A DNA stretch of 64,000 bases from Amarolinea aalborgensis (lineage in GTDB: Bacteria; Chloroflexota; Anaerolineae; SSC4; Amarolineaceae): contig NZ_UETR01000004.1 in assembly GCF_900491745.1 (NCBI RefSeq), forward strand, positions 124,001-188,000. Reading direction: 5' to 3'. Each line of letters starts with the position of its first letter. The stretch's first letter is position 1. Below are positions 35,865 to 44,075 of this stretch, piece by piece. Below the pieces are notes generated by a model, which worked only from the letters and a program-made list of their open reading frames with translations, had not been told where the DNA came from and searched no databases. A program made the translations under genes and the position numbers.

Positions 35865-35910
35865 AGAGTTTTGAGAGAAAGATGGAAGACATATGAGGGT
35901 ATTTATCATG
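35865..35910 (+). promoter_or_regulatory. Upstream box A of the zinc-ribbon island
   Basis: TTGAGAGAAAGATGG (35871-35885), then AGGGTATTTATC about 10 bases later (ending near 35907). The same arrangement, with TTGAGAGAAAGATGG identical and AGGGTGTTTATC, is found at 54068-54103. Both lie 130-170 bases upstream of zinc-ribbon genes at the two borders of the island. An AT-rich TAGAAT follows as a possible -10. The shared sequence could be an operator or promoter; the protein that reads it is unknown. Confidence 0.55.
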
Positions 35911-36018
35911 TAGAATATAGGCAACGTGACATGTTGCCCATTGTTTCCGTTTGTCATGATGCGCCAATCTGCTTCCAGGATGTGGCCGCAATTCACCTAC
36001 GCCATAAAGGAGTATATG

Positions 36019-36528
36019 ATGAACTGTCCAAACTGCAACACTCAAACCCCAGGTCCAGGGCCATTTTGCATGGCATGTGGGTATCGTTTGCCGACAAGCG
36101 TACCCGTGCAGGCGCCTGTAGCACCGCCGGCGCCGGTAACGCAGACGCCAGCGTATGTGGGCGTGCAGCCCTCGGCGGCTCCGCTGCCCGTACGCCTCGC
36201 GCGTGGCTCTCTCGCCACTATCCGTCAGGTCTCTGCGGCCTCCGTGTTCAAGGTCACGTTCGTGATCTATTGCCTGTTGTTCGGATTCTTTGGTTGTCTC
36301 TTCGTGCTGTTGCCTGGCTTATTCGGCAGCAGCTTGCTTGGCAGCCTGGCTGGAGACCGCGATGGCCTCAGCGTTCTCGGCGGAGGCATGGTCGCCACGC
36401 TGGTGTTTTACGTCTTGTTGGTGGTTGTTGGCGCTTTTGTTCAAAGCATCGTCACCGTCATCGCCGCGCTCATCTACAACGTAGCTGCCAGCTGGGTTGG
36501 CGGAATTCGCGTCGAATTGGAGTCATAA
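36019..36528 (+). CDS. Zinc-ribbon, DUF3566-like membrane protein
   Basis: 169 residues. The N-terminal zinc ribbon has four cysteines in MNCPNCNTQTPGPGPFCMAC. A Pro/Val-rich linker (about residues 30-60) follows, then two transmembrane helices and the end YNVAASWVGGIRVELE, a pattern of DUF3566-type domains. AAAGGAG is 7 bases ahead of the chosen ATG (36019); an ATG at 36016 is possible but poorly spaced. It is the first gene of the zinc-ribbon island and lies just after upstream box A. A docking or regulatory role in the membrane is inferred. The GxGPFC ribbon style is shared with the gene at 38339. Confidence 0.75.
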   Translation: MNCPNCNTQTPGPGPFCMACGYRLPTSVPVQAPVAPPAPVTQTPAYVGVQPSAAPLPVRLARGSLATIRQVSAASVFKVTFVIYCLLFGFFGCLFVLLPGLFGSSLLGSLAGDRDGLSVLGGGMVATLVFYVLLVVVGAFVQSIVTVIAALIYNVAASWVGGIRVELES

Positions 36529-36748
36529 GGGCGGTCAGGATATGATGCACCGCATACCTGCGGAAGTAGATAATGTATTATCATAGGACACTACCTCCTT
36601 GCACATGCTGTCCGAAATACCCTGTTGGCATGGCGTTCACAACGCCTTGCTCGTGTATCTACTCCATGCTGTGTAGCACGAGTCGGCTGATCAATGGGAA
36701 TGCCGAATGAGCTACTGACCCTTCAATGATGAACAGGAGATGTGAGCT

Positions 36749-37543
36749 ATGAGTTTCATCAAATCTGTGCGCCAGCAAGCGGATCGCGCTACGCTGGAGG
36801 CGGACAAACTTATTCGCATTCGTCGTGAGCAGGCCGCGGTTGCGCAACTGCAGCGCGACATCAGGGTGCACCTGGATGCGCTGGCAACGGCAACCCTGGC
36901 CGCTCATCGCGCCGGTAATCTTGAACAACCTGAATTGACCACGATTTGCCTGAAGATCGAAGCCATGGAAGCTCAAATTCGTCAACACGAGGGGCGCGTC
37001 GCGGCGATTCGGGCAGAGCAATTGGCGCCAGGATTACCACTCACCGATCCTCAGCAGCTCATGCTGCCCTGCCCAACCTGTAAGCAGCTAATTCCTGAAG
37101 TGGCTGCGTTCTGTCCGCACTGTGGCAATCGTGTTGTGCGACCGGCCGCGGCCACGGTAGTTTGTCAGGCCTGCGGCGCGCAGATGAAAGCGGGTGCAGC
37201 TTTTTGCGCGGCTTGCGGCCATGCTGTAACGGCCTCATCAAAACGATGCGCTGGCTGTGGTGCACCTCTGCCGGAGCAAGCTGCTTTCTGCGCAGAATGT
37301 GGCACGCGCGTGGTCAAAGCGACGGTCGGACAGTCCAGCACCCTTTCCGTTCCTGCATCTCTGGACGTTGGTATTGACACTGAAGCCCCGCCAGAAGCCA
37401 GCCCAGCGTCCGAGGCCCTTGAATCAGGCCAGACTGGGCAGACGGCCGAGGCTGAACCGCCGATAACGAAGCCTTGCCCAACCTGTCATCTGGAATTGCC
37501 GCTGGAAGCGGTCTTTTGCCCTGATTGCGGTACACGAGTTTAA
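36749..37543 (+). CDS. Coiled-coil protein with four zinc ribbons
   Basis: 264 residues. An N-terminal helical region of about 105 residues, predicted to be coiled coil (ADKLIRIRREQAAVAQLQRD), is followed by four CxxC...CxxC ribbons: CPTCKQL...FCPHC, CQACGAQ...FCAAC, CAGCGAP...FCAEC and, after an acidic linker, CPTCHLE...FCPDC. There is no membrane segment, so it is likely a soluble adaptor. Tandem ribbons suggest a hub that binds other ribbon proteins or nucleic acid. It lies 220 bases after the DUF3566-like gene and 12 bases before a lipoprotein gene. Confidence 0.75.
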   Translation: MSFIKSVRQQADRATLEADKLIRIRREQAAVAQLQRDIRVHLDALATATLAAHRAGNLEQPELTTICLKIEAMEAQIRQHEGRVAAIRAEQLAPGLPLTDPQQLMLPCPTCKQLIPEVAAFCPHCGNRVVRPAAATVVCQACGAQMKAGAAFCAACGHAVTASSKRCAGCGAPLPEQAAFCAECGTRVVKATVGQSSTLSVPASLDVGIDTEAPPEASPASEALESGQTGQTAEAEPPITKPCPTCHLELPLEAVFCPDCGTRV

Positions 37544-37555
37544 GGAAGGTAACCG

Positions 37556-38311
37556 ATGAGGCAAAGAATGACATTCTACAGGCGCCAATTGACAGTCCTG
37601 GCGCTGTTGACCTCGTTGCTCCTGGCGCTGAGTGCATGTGCAAAGGCCGAAGTGGACGTCACCCTTCTCAATGACGGACGTTACAACGCGACCACCACGC
37701 TCACTGTTTCGGCGCAGGGACTAGCAGCGGTCGGCGGGGCATCAGTCATCGAGCAACAGCTCGATCAACTCGTCGCCGACACGCGTGCGGACGGTGTAGA
37801 GGCATCTTGGCGCAAAGGTCGCGCCAAGAACGCCAACGAACTGGTCTATACCATTGATTTCAAGGGGAGCGGTCAGGATCATGCCAACTCTACGGGCATC
37901 CAAGTGGCGCCCGTAGATTTTGAAAAGCGCAAGGCATTTCGTTTCGAGATGTCTAACCAATCCGGTGACCTATCCGATTTTACTGTCACCTTGCATGGAG
38001 GTGAAATCTTGCAGACAAATGGCAACCTGATAGATCACAGTACGGTAATCTGGCGCAATCATTATGGCGCCATGACTGCCGTGCTGACGCCGGCCAGTAG
38101 TTTTCCTGGGTGGCTGGTCTGGGTTGCCCTCATCTTCGCCCTGCTCTGCGCAGCCGGCTATATCTTCTATCGTCGCACGGTATATGGACGGGGCACGTCT
38201 GCTGTGGCTGTCAGTGACTCGAACAGAGTCTTCTGTCCTTCCTGTGGGACGCCCGCGCTGCCGAATACTCGTTTCTGTATGAACTGTGGAAGTGAAATGC
38301 CGATGCGTTGA
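37556..38311 (+). CDS. Lipoprotein-type membrane protein with C-terminal zinc ribbon
   Basis: 251 residues. The N-terminal signal helix ends in LALSAC27, a lipobox-like sequence. A beta-rich domain similar to DUF3153-like lipoproteins follows (about residues 30-175, VDVTLLNDGRYNATTTLTVS), then a transmembrane helix (GWLVWVALIFALLCAAGYIF) and a cytoplasmic zinc ribbon, CPSCGTPALPNTRFCMNC, at the C-terminus. The ribbon at the cytoplasmic end suggests coupling of an outside domain to cytoplasmic ribbon partners. Confidence 0.75.
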   Translation: MRQRMTFYRRQLTVLALLTSLLLALSACAKAEVDVTLLNDGRYNATTTLTVSAQGLAAVGGASVIEQQLDQLVADTRADGVEASWRKGRAKNANELVYTIDFKGSGQDHANSTGIQVAPVDFEKRKAFRFEMSNQSGDLSDFTVTLHGGEILQTNGNLIDHSTVIWRNHYGAMTAVLTPASSFPGWLVWVALIFALLCAAGYIFYRRTVYGRGTSAVAVSDSNRVFCPSCGTPALPNTRFCMNCGSEMPMR

Positions 38312-38338
38312 GAGGAATCCTCAGTTACAGGAGGCTTT

Positions 38339-39280
38339 ATGACGTGTGCAAATTGTGGTGAAACAAACCCCGGTCCTGGGCCTTTTTGCATGACATGTGG
38401 GCAACGACTGGTCGCACCCCTGGCGCCTTCAACACCGGCGCCGTCGTTAACCGACTGGCATGACTCGCATGACGTTGTTGCACCTCCCCCACGGCCGCCT
38501 GCGGCCATGAGCACCGCCCAACCTACCGGACCTTTAGCAACGCCAAATCACCCCATGGGTGATCGCCCAGCCACCGTCCCTGTCAGCATTTGGGGGCCAT
38601 TCGCCGGCTACGGCACGCGCGGTCGCCACGTGTCTTGGCTCATCAACGACCAAGGTGCACAGGCGGATGCGTTGCATGACATCGTGGCCGCGCGCTTCGA
38701 ACGCCGCGAAATCCCCGAAGCCAGCGTGGCGCCGGTGAAGCTGGTGCGCCAGGGGGTGCTGGTGGACACCCGGCCGTACTTCCTCATCCGCCGGGGTCTC
38801 ACCACTGCTGGGCTCTACGTCGCCCGCTTCGGTAAGGACCTTTTTGTCTCGCAGGTCACCTATTTCAAAGGGCCGATCAGCACGATGCGAATTCTGATCG
38901 TGGTCGCCATGTCTCTGTTTGCCGTCCTGTATCCTGTCATCTTGAACCAAGCTTCCGGTCAGGTTAGTGCAAGCTTATTTGGCGGGTTCGGCGACAGCCT
39001 GGGCAGCTTGATGCTCCTCGCCTGCTGCTTGGGGCCGTTCTACCTTATGAACTGGTTGGCCCTGGGCATCCTGGTGCTTTTCAGCGGTTACAAATACCTC
39101 ACCGACAAGGATATTCTAGCGGCGCTGCGTGTGCCCCCCAACGAGTTCGATATTGATGATACCGTGGCCTTGGAGAAGTCGGTGGAACAGACCGTGCGCG
39201 AGGCGCTCGACGCGGTTGGCATCGAGCAGCGCCTGATGCCGCAGGCCGCCGAGTATGGATTCCGCCGGCGGTTGATCTGA
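38339..39280 (+). CDS. N-terminal zinc-ribbon membrane protein
   Basis: 313 residues. The N-terminal ribbon MTCANCGETNPGPGPFCMTC is followed by a Pro/Ala-rich linker (to about 90), a conserved region GPFAGYGTRGRHVSWLINDQ, and a hydrophobic section with two transmembrane helices (ILIVVAMSLFAVLYPVIL and LMLLACCLGPFYLMNWLALG), with a helical cytoplasmic tail (about 60 residues). A good GGAGG site lies 7 bases before the ATG. Only 2 bases separate it from the ATPase gene, so the two are translationally coupled. I do not recognise the middle domain. Confidence 0.75.
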   Translation: MTCANCGETNPGPGPFCMTCGQRLVAPLAPSTPAPSLTDWHDSHDVVAPPPRPPAAMSTAQPTGPLATPNHPMGDRPATVPVSIWGPFAGYGTRGRHVSWLINDQGAQADALHDIVAARFERREIPEASVAPVKLVRQGVLVDTRPYFLIRRGLTTAGLYVARFGKDLFVSQVTYFKGPISTMRILIVVAMSLFAVLYPVILNQASGQVSASLFGGFGDSLGSLMLLACCLGPFYLMNWLALGILVLFSGYKYLTDKDILAALRVPPNEFDIDDTVALEKSVEQTVREALDAVGIEQRLMPQAAEYGFRRRLI

Positions 39281-39282
39281 CG

Positions 39283-42054
39283 ATGGTTGCGCTGCAAACT
39301 TTCCCTGATCAGGCCCACGAATCGCCGGAACGCGCGCTATGGCCGGCCCATGGGCTGGTCGCCGGCGCCAGCGGAGCCGCGATCCCCGTGCAGCGAGTCG
39401 TCGTCGGCCTGCGTCTGCCCCATCTGCCCGACTTTCTGGCCGATCAGACGTTGGTCGGCGGGAGCGATGCCGAGCGGCTGGCGGAACTGTTCGAACGCCA
39501 GGCGCAGTTCATCGCCAATCTCTGGAAGTGGCAGAGCGCGGCCTTTAGCTTGCGCTACATCTACCGGCCGGAGCGTGCGGGCGTAGAGATCGCACTCTTG
39601 GCGCGCATCCTGGCGCGGCCCGAGGCCGCGCAGACCGCCGCCGAACAGCTGGCGGCCGACCTGACGCGGCTGGCGCAGACCTTCGGCCTGCCGGTAAGCG
39701 AGGTGACGACCCTGCCTGAGCTGACCGCCTTGCGAACTCCGCTCGCCTCGTCCTTCATCGTGGAGGTGCGGCAGCGGGAGGATGTGGTTAACTTTTCCTG
39801 GGCGCAGGGCGAGGCCTACGTGGTTTACCCATACTGGCAGCCGGCCGGCGCGTTTCTCCAGCCCTTTGAGGCGTTGCTGCGCCAGGGAGCGCCGTGCGTC
39901 ATCAATCTGCACCTGGAGCCGACCCGCCTCAGCGATGCCGAGTACCGGACGCTGGCGGCCGCAGCCGCGACCGCGCAGACTGCGGCCGACTGGCAGCGCA
40001 GCGCACACAGCGTCGAGTACAGCGGGCGTTGGGCCGATCCACAGGCCGCCGCCGTCGCCCGCGTCTATGCCGCCCAGTCGCGCCGGCTGAACCAACCGTT
40101 CGTGATGGTCGCCCAGGCCGCCAGCTCGGACCGCTTTGCGGCGATGAGCATTGCCCAGACACTGGGGGCCGCGTTCACCGCTCGATCGGCGGCCAGTCGG
40201 GCCGACGACGAGCTGATCTCCGCGGCCGAGGTCGTCTATCCGGGTACGGAGGCCGAGGCGCAGTCCGCCGCGCGCACCCTGAACCACTTGATCCTGACGT
40301 CGTGGGGCCACACGCAGGCCAAGCAAAGCCCGGCTTTGCAGCGTTTGCGCTACCTGACCGACGCGCGCGGCGCGGCAGCCCTGTTCCGCTTTCCGATCGC
40401 GGTGCGCGGGGGGGTACCCGGCATCGAGGCGCGCGAGCCGATGCCCGATTTCGAGCCGGGCGGTCGCGGCTTGCAGGTGAATCCGGACGAGGTCCACCTG
40501 GGCAGCTTCCAGCGCGGCGGCGCTGTGACTGTTCGGCTTAAGGATCTGGCGCGCCACGGCTTGATCGCGGGTCTGCCGGGCAGCGGCAAGACCAACACCT
40601 GCCTTTACATCCTGCGCCAGCTACAGGAGCGTCATGTCCCGTTCCTGGTCATCGAGCCGGCCAAGACCGAGTACCGCGGATTGATACGCCAACCAGGCTT
40701 CGAGAACTTACTGGTATTCACGCTAGGTGATGAGACTACTGCCCCCTTCCGACTAAACCCGTTCGAGCTATTGCCCGGCGTGCGGCTGGAGGTGCACCTG
40801 GAGGCGCTCAACGTCGCCATCAATGCGGCGATGCCCCAGTTTGGTGTGTTGCCGTCAATTATCGAGGAGGCGCTGGAGGAAATCTACACAGCCAAAGGCT
40901 GGTTGCTGACTGACACTGGGCCTGAATTCGAGGCTTCAGGGCCGAACCGGCGCCTTTTTCCTACGCTGGCGGAGTTCTACCGCGCGGCGGCGCAGGCGGT
41001 GAAAGACCGCGGTTACCGGGGTGAGCTGAACGACAACATCCAGGCCGCAGTCAAGGGGCGGATTGGCAGTCTGCTGCGCGGCAGCAAGGGGCGCATGTTC
41101 AACTGCCGGCGCTCGCTCCCGCCCGATCTGTTGTTTGGCCAGCCCGTCGTGTTGGAGTTGGATTCGCTCAACGACGACGCCAAAGGACTGGCGATGATGT
41201 TCCTGCTGATTCTGCTGCGTGAGTATCGCCAGATGCAAGCGCGGCGGTCCGGGGAGGCAGCCGGGCTGCGGCATTTGCTGCTCATCGAAGAGGCGCACCG
41301 CATCATGGAGAATGTCGCGTCGGCCGGTGTTAGTGAGGTTGCGGCCGACACGCGGGCCAAGGCTGTGCGGATGATCAGCGACTTCCTGGTAGAGATGCGC
41401 GCCTATGGCCAAGGTGTGTTGATCGCCGAGCAGAGCCCGGAGAAGCTGGCGCCCGACGCGGTGCGTAACACCAACCTCAAGATTGGTCATATGCTGCCGG
41501 GGCGTCAGGATCGCGAAGCGTTGGCCGCGGCGATGATCATGGATGAAGCCCAGGAACGGTTCATGGGCAAACTGCGCGTTGGCCAGGCTGCAGCTTTCAT
41601 GACGGGGTTTGAGAAAGCTACCTTCATGAGCGTGCCGCCGTATAAGGACAGCGTGAGCTTTGCTGACTTTCTGCCCGACGTCGAGGTGCGCCAGCATATG
41701 GCAGGCTTCTACGCCCAGCAAATGCGGGCGCTGCTGCCGTTCGACGGCTGCCGTTTTTGTGCGGAACCGTGCCAGCATCGAGAGCAGATCGAGCCGGTGA
41801 CGCGGCGCAAAGAAACGGTGCAACGGTTTCACGCCGCGCTCGCCGCTTTCGACGAGCGGCCAGAACCGCTACATTGGCCGGACAACTGGCAAGGGGTGGC
41901 GGCCGTCTGCGGCGAAGCCGCAGCCCAGGCCGGTCGGTCGGGCCAGCGCGAAGCAGCCTACTGCTACCTGGCCCACGAAGTGGATTTTCCGTTTACCGAG
42001 CACATGCGCCGGTCATTCGTGCGCGCAATTGAGACGTTACCGGCGAGTGGATGA
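39283..42054 (+). CDS. HerA/DUF87-like ATPase (large)
   Basis: 923 residues. The N-terminal 400 residues are family-unassigned. The P-loop GLPGSGKT lies at residues 430-437, followed by FLVIEPAKTEYRGLI. The Walker B-like LLIEEAH is at 667-672, and IAEQSPEKL resembles the sensor/arginine region of HerA-type ATPases. This is the DUF87/HerA central domain, which in other systems pumps or remodels DNA or moves proteins. A Cys-rich C-terminal patch, CRFCAEPCQHREQ, adds a possible metal site. It is tightly coupled to the zinc-ribbon membrane gene before it and to a small ORF after it (6 bases). Confidence 0.85.
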   Translation: MVALQTFPDQAHESPERALWPAHGLVAGASGAAIPVQRVVVGLRLPHLPDFLADQTLVGGSDAERLAELFERQAQFIANLWKWQSAAFSLRYIYRPERAGVEIALLARILARPEAAQTAAEQLAADLTRLAQTFGLPVSEVTTLPELTALRTPLASSFIVEVRQREDVVNFSWAQGEAYVVYPYWQPAGAFLQPFEALLRQGAPCVINLHLEPTRLSDAEYRTLAAAAATAQTAADWQRSAHSVEYSGRWADPQAAAVARVYAAQSRRLNQPFVMVAQAASSDRFAAMSIAQTLGAAFTARSAASRADDELISAAEVVYPGTEAEAQSAARTLNHLILTSWGHTQAKQSPALQRLRYLTDARGAAALFRFPIAVRGGVPGIEAREPMPDFEPGGRGLQVNPDEVHLGSFQRGGAVTVRLKDLARHGLIAGLPGSGKTNTCLYILRQLQERHVPFLVIEPAKTEYRGLIRQPGFENLLVFTLGDETTAPFRLNPFELLPGVRLEVHLEALNVAINAAMPQFGVLPSIIEEALEEIYTAKGWLLTDTGPEFEASGPNRRLFPTLAEFYRAAAQAVKDRGYRGELNDNIQAAVKGRIGSLLRGSKGRMFNCRRSLPPDLLFGQPVVLELDSLNDDAKGLAMMFLLILLREYRQMQARRSGEAAGLRHLLLIEEAHRIMENVASAGVSEVAADTRAKAVRMISDFLVEMRAYGQGVLIAEQSPEKLAPDAVRNTNLKIGHMLPGRQDREALAAAMIMDEAQERFMGKLRVGQAAAFMTGFEKATFMSVPPYKDSVSFADFLPDVEVRQHMAGFYAQQMRALLPFDGCRFCAEPCQHREQIEPVTRRKETVQRFHAALAAFDERPEPLHWPDNWQGVAAVCGEAAAQAGRSGQREAAYCYLAHEVDFPFTEHMRRSFVRAIETLPASG

Positions 42055-42060
42055 ACAATC

Positions 42061-42270
42061 ATGCCGATAGAAAAACTAGCCATGGATGCAACGTTCGACG
42101 CGGCCAGGTTCGCGGCGGCTGCGGTCAAAGACACCTGGTCGGTGCTAGATGCGGCCGCGGAGAAGCCCGCGCCGAGCCGTTATCTCGGCGCGAAAGCTGT
42201 CCAGGCCATCCAGGGCGTGACGGACCAGGCGCAGAAGATTGCCGGCGCCGCGGTGCAGGCCGCAAACTAG
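42061..42270 (+). CDS. Small helical protein with shared motif
   Basis: 69 residues beginning MPIEKLAMDATFDAARFAAA. Its middle part, SRYLGAKAVQAIQGV, resembles LSLAGIKAMQGG of the next gene and LSPVGMKAMQGE of the one after (L-x-x-x-G-x-K-A-x-Q-A/G). It is otherwise Ala-rich and amphipathic. I do not know a family. It begins 6 bases after the ATPase stop, so it probably is part of the same operon. Confidence 0.6.
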   Translation: MPIEKLAMDATFDAARFAAAAVKDTWSVLDAAAEKPAPSRYLGAKAVQAIQGVTDQAQKIAGAAVQAAN

Positions 42271-42288
42271 ACTAACCGGAGGTGTTCG

Positions 42289-42606
42289 ATGCCATCCGAC
42301 ATGGCGGACGTACAAGACGTCCAAGAAGCAAACGACACAATTCAGGAAGCGGCCGACGCAACCAAGCCGCTAAGCCTGGCGGGCATAAAGGCGATGCAGG
42401 GCGGAGATGTGACAGGGCAGCCTGGCCTCCCAGCTGACTCCCAGCCCGCGGTCGCCACCACAGAGTTGGGCGCCGACGTCCGCGCGGAGACAGGTCCTGA
42501 AAAGCCAGAGGTCAAGCTGTACCACAACACCCTGGAAGTTAACAAGGAGACCCGTCCAGCGGGAACGCCTGAAGGTTGGCAGCCGGGCGGGCCGGAGAGA
42601 GGTTAA
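42289..42606 (+). CDS. Small protein with shared motif
   Basis: 105 residues from ATG with GGAGGTG as ribosome-binding site. The N-terminal DVQEANDTIQEAADATKPLS and GIKAMQGG parallel DVQKVADSAQEAAGAKLLS and GMKAMQGE of the next gene. The C-terminal half is Pro/Gly-rich and apparently unstructured (KLYHNTLEVNKETRPAGTPE). It could be a short relative of the next gene, in which the nuclease part is replaced. No known family was recognised. Confidence 0.6.
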   Translation: MPSDMADVQDVQEANDTIQEAADATKPLSLAGIKAMQGGDVTGQPGLPADSQPAVATTELGADVRAETGPEKPEVKLYHNTLEVNKETRPAGTPEGWQPGGPERG

Positions 42607-42718
42607 TGCCAGGCCCGGCGCTGATGATCCAAAGTGGAGAGGGTAGTAGCCTGATGAGAGATCGGTCATGCCGGCGTAATCTTCCTCAATCTTGTAGGTA
42701 CTATGTTTGGGAGCATAC

Positions 42719-43279
42719 ATGACATTGGAAACAGCAGACACCCAAGACGTACAGAAGGTCGCGGATTCTGCACAAGAGGCGGCCGGGGCGAAGCTGCTGA
42801 GCCCTGTGGGAATGAAAGCAATGCAGGGAGAGACAGACACACCGGCCAAGTTTGGCACGTTTGCACACGAGGCTTATGGATACGCAGCGGAAGATAGGTA
42901 CGGCGATGCTGCTTACATTGAGCGCCGTGTTGGCGTGACGAAGCCTGACAGCTCGTTGGCTGAGGGCGAGATTGATCTCGCCGTCGGAAACGCTTTGATC
43001 GACTATAAGACCTGCTATATGCGGGATTGGACCACGACCGAGGCGCGGGCGGCTGCGAGCAAACACGGGCAACAAATGAAGGAGTATGTGGATAGCCCTG
43101 ATACCCCTGCCAATGCGAAAGGGTGGATCATCGCCACGGTACCGCCCGACTCGCAGGTAGTGCGGGATGCGTATGCTACCACTCTGAATGAGTACAACGT
43201 TGGTGTGAAGTTCGCCAAGAGCGAAGACCAGGCGTCCGTAATGGAGGCGGTAGACAAGGCTGTTAAGGATTCACCGTGA
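42719..43279 (+). CDS. Motif-tagged PD-(D/E)XK-like nuclease candidate
   Basis: 186 residues. It starts with the shared motif (DVQKVADSAQEAAGAKLLSP, GMKAMQGE), then has the restriction-enzyme-type core GEIDLAVGNALIDYKTCY: Asp86 and Asp95-x-Lys97 with Glu82/Glu84 before them. This is the D...(D/E)xK pattern of PD-(D/E)XK folds. Helices follow (AAASKHGQQMKEYV). I chose the ATG at 42719 because GGGAG is 5 bases ahead of it. A nuclease or effector role is inferred only from the motif; a catalytic test is lacking. Confidence 0.6.
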   Translation: MTLETADTQDVQKVADSAQEAAGAKLLSPVGMKAMQGETDTPAKFGTFAHEAYGYAAEDRYGDAAYIERRVGVTKPDSSLAEGEIDLAVGNALIDYKTCYMRDWTTTEARAAASKHGQQMKEYVDSPDTPANAKGWIIATVPPDSQVVRDAYATTLNEYNVGVKFAKSEDQASVMEAVDKAVKDSP

Positions 43280-43300
43280 GGCATCAAGGATGACCCTGCC

Positions 43301-43921
43301 ATGCTTACTCTGACCTTTGCCGGTGATGAAGCGGGGGATGTCAGCTTCGCCTTTGGCAAGGGCGCCTCTCGCTATTTCATCGTGGCAGTCGTTGCAACGT
43401 CTGATCCTGACGCACTGCGTCAGATCTTGGCCGAACTGCGACAGAGATCCGGCTTGCTTGCCGAGTACGAGTTCAGCTTCCACGCGCTGTCGTCGGCGCC
43501 GCTCCGCCGGCGCGTCTTTGAAACTCTGTCCAATGCGGATTTCGAGAGCTGGGCCATCATGGTAGATAAGACCACCCTGTCTGATCCGTTCAAGGTCATG
43601 CGTCGGCTGGACTTCTACCTTTACTTCGTGACTGAGCTGATCCGGCTGATTCCCAAGGAAAAACGCGACGGTGCTACCTTGATTCTGGATGAATTCGGCT
43701 CAGCCGCCACGCAGCGGACGCAGCTACGCCGGTTCATGGCGGCCAGAAGCATACCACGCAGCTTCAAGCGCATCCTGGTCAAGCGCTCCCGGAGCGAACC
43801 GTTGATCCAGGTTGCCGATCTCATAGCCGGGGCGGTCCTGCGGCGCGACGCCAAGGCAGACGCCGAGGCCTACGAATACCTGAAAGGGAAACTCCGGAGA
43901 GTTTGGGAGTATCGAGGATGA
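43301..43921 (+). CDS. DUF3800 protein
   Basis: 206 residues. The N-terminal LTFAGDEAGDVSFAFG carries the DUF3800 Asp-Glu motif (D9-E10), and LILDEFGSAATQRTQL and EPLIQVADLIAGAVLRR are the later conserved acidic motifs. DUF3800 proteins have an RNase H-like fold and are often found in defence or mobile islands. It starts 21 bases after the nuclease-like gene. The ribosome-binding site is weak. Probably a conflict or RNA-processing component, unproven. Confidence 0.85.
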   Translation: MLTLTFAGDEAGDVSFAFGKGASRYFIVAVVATSDPDALRQILAELRQRSGLLAEYEFSFHALSSAPLRRRVFETLSNADFESWAIMVDKTTLSDPFKVMRRLDFYLYFVTELIRLIPKEKRDGATLILDEFGSAATQRTQLRRFMAARSIPRSFKRILVKRSRSEPLIQVADLIAGAVLRRDAKADAEAYEYLKGKLRRVWEYRG

Positions 43922-43930
43922 CAGACAATA

Positions 43931-44026
43931 ACCCGCCCCTCTAGCCCGATCCTTCGCTCAGAAGGGGGCAGGCCGCCACACTCGGCGACTTTTCGCGGGG
44001 CGGGAGAAAGCCTGGCGGCTTTTTAC
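43931..44026 (+). terminator. Structured intergenic region, possible terminator
   Basis: GCCGCCA (43972-43978) pairs with TGGCGGC (44013-44019), followed by a T5 tract. Inside, CCCGCCCC at about 43932 can pair with GGGGCGGG at about 43997. The two alternatives exclude each other in part. The position after the DUF3800 gene and before a new zinc-ribbon gene fits a terminator. The large loop lowers confidence. Confidence 0.5.
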
Positions 44027-44075
44027 CTAAACATAGTATCGCGCTGTTGGAGGCGCGTGTCAAGCCCGAGGCATC

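Noticed and set aside
35818..36045. 75-codon minus-strand ORF covering box A
   Set aside because: No ribosome-binding site or family; it overlaps regulatory sequence and the start of the zinc-ribbon gene.
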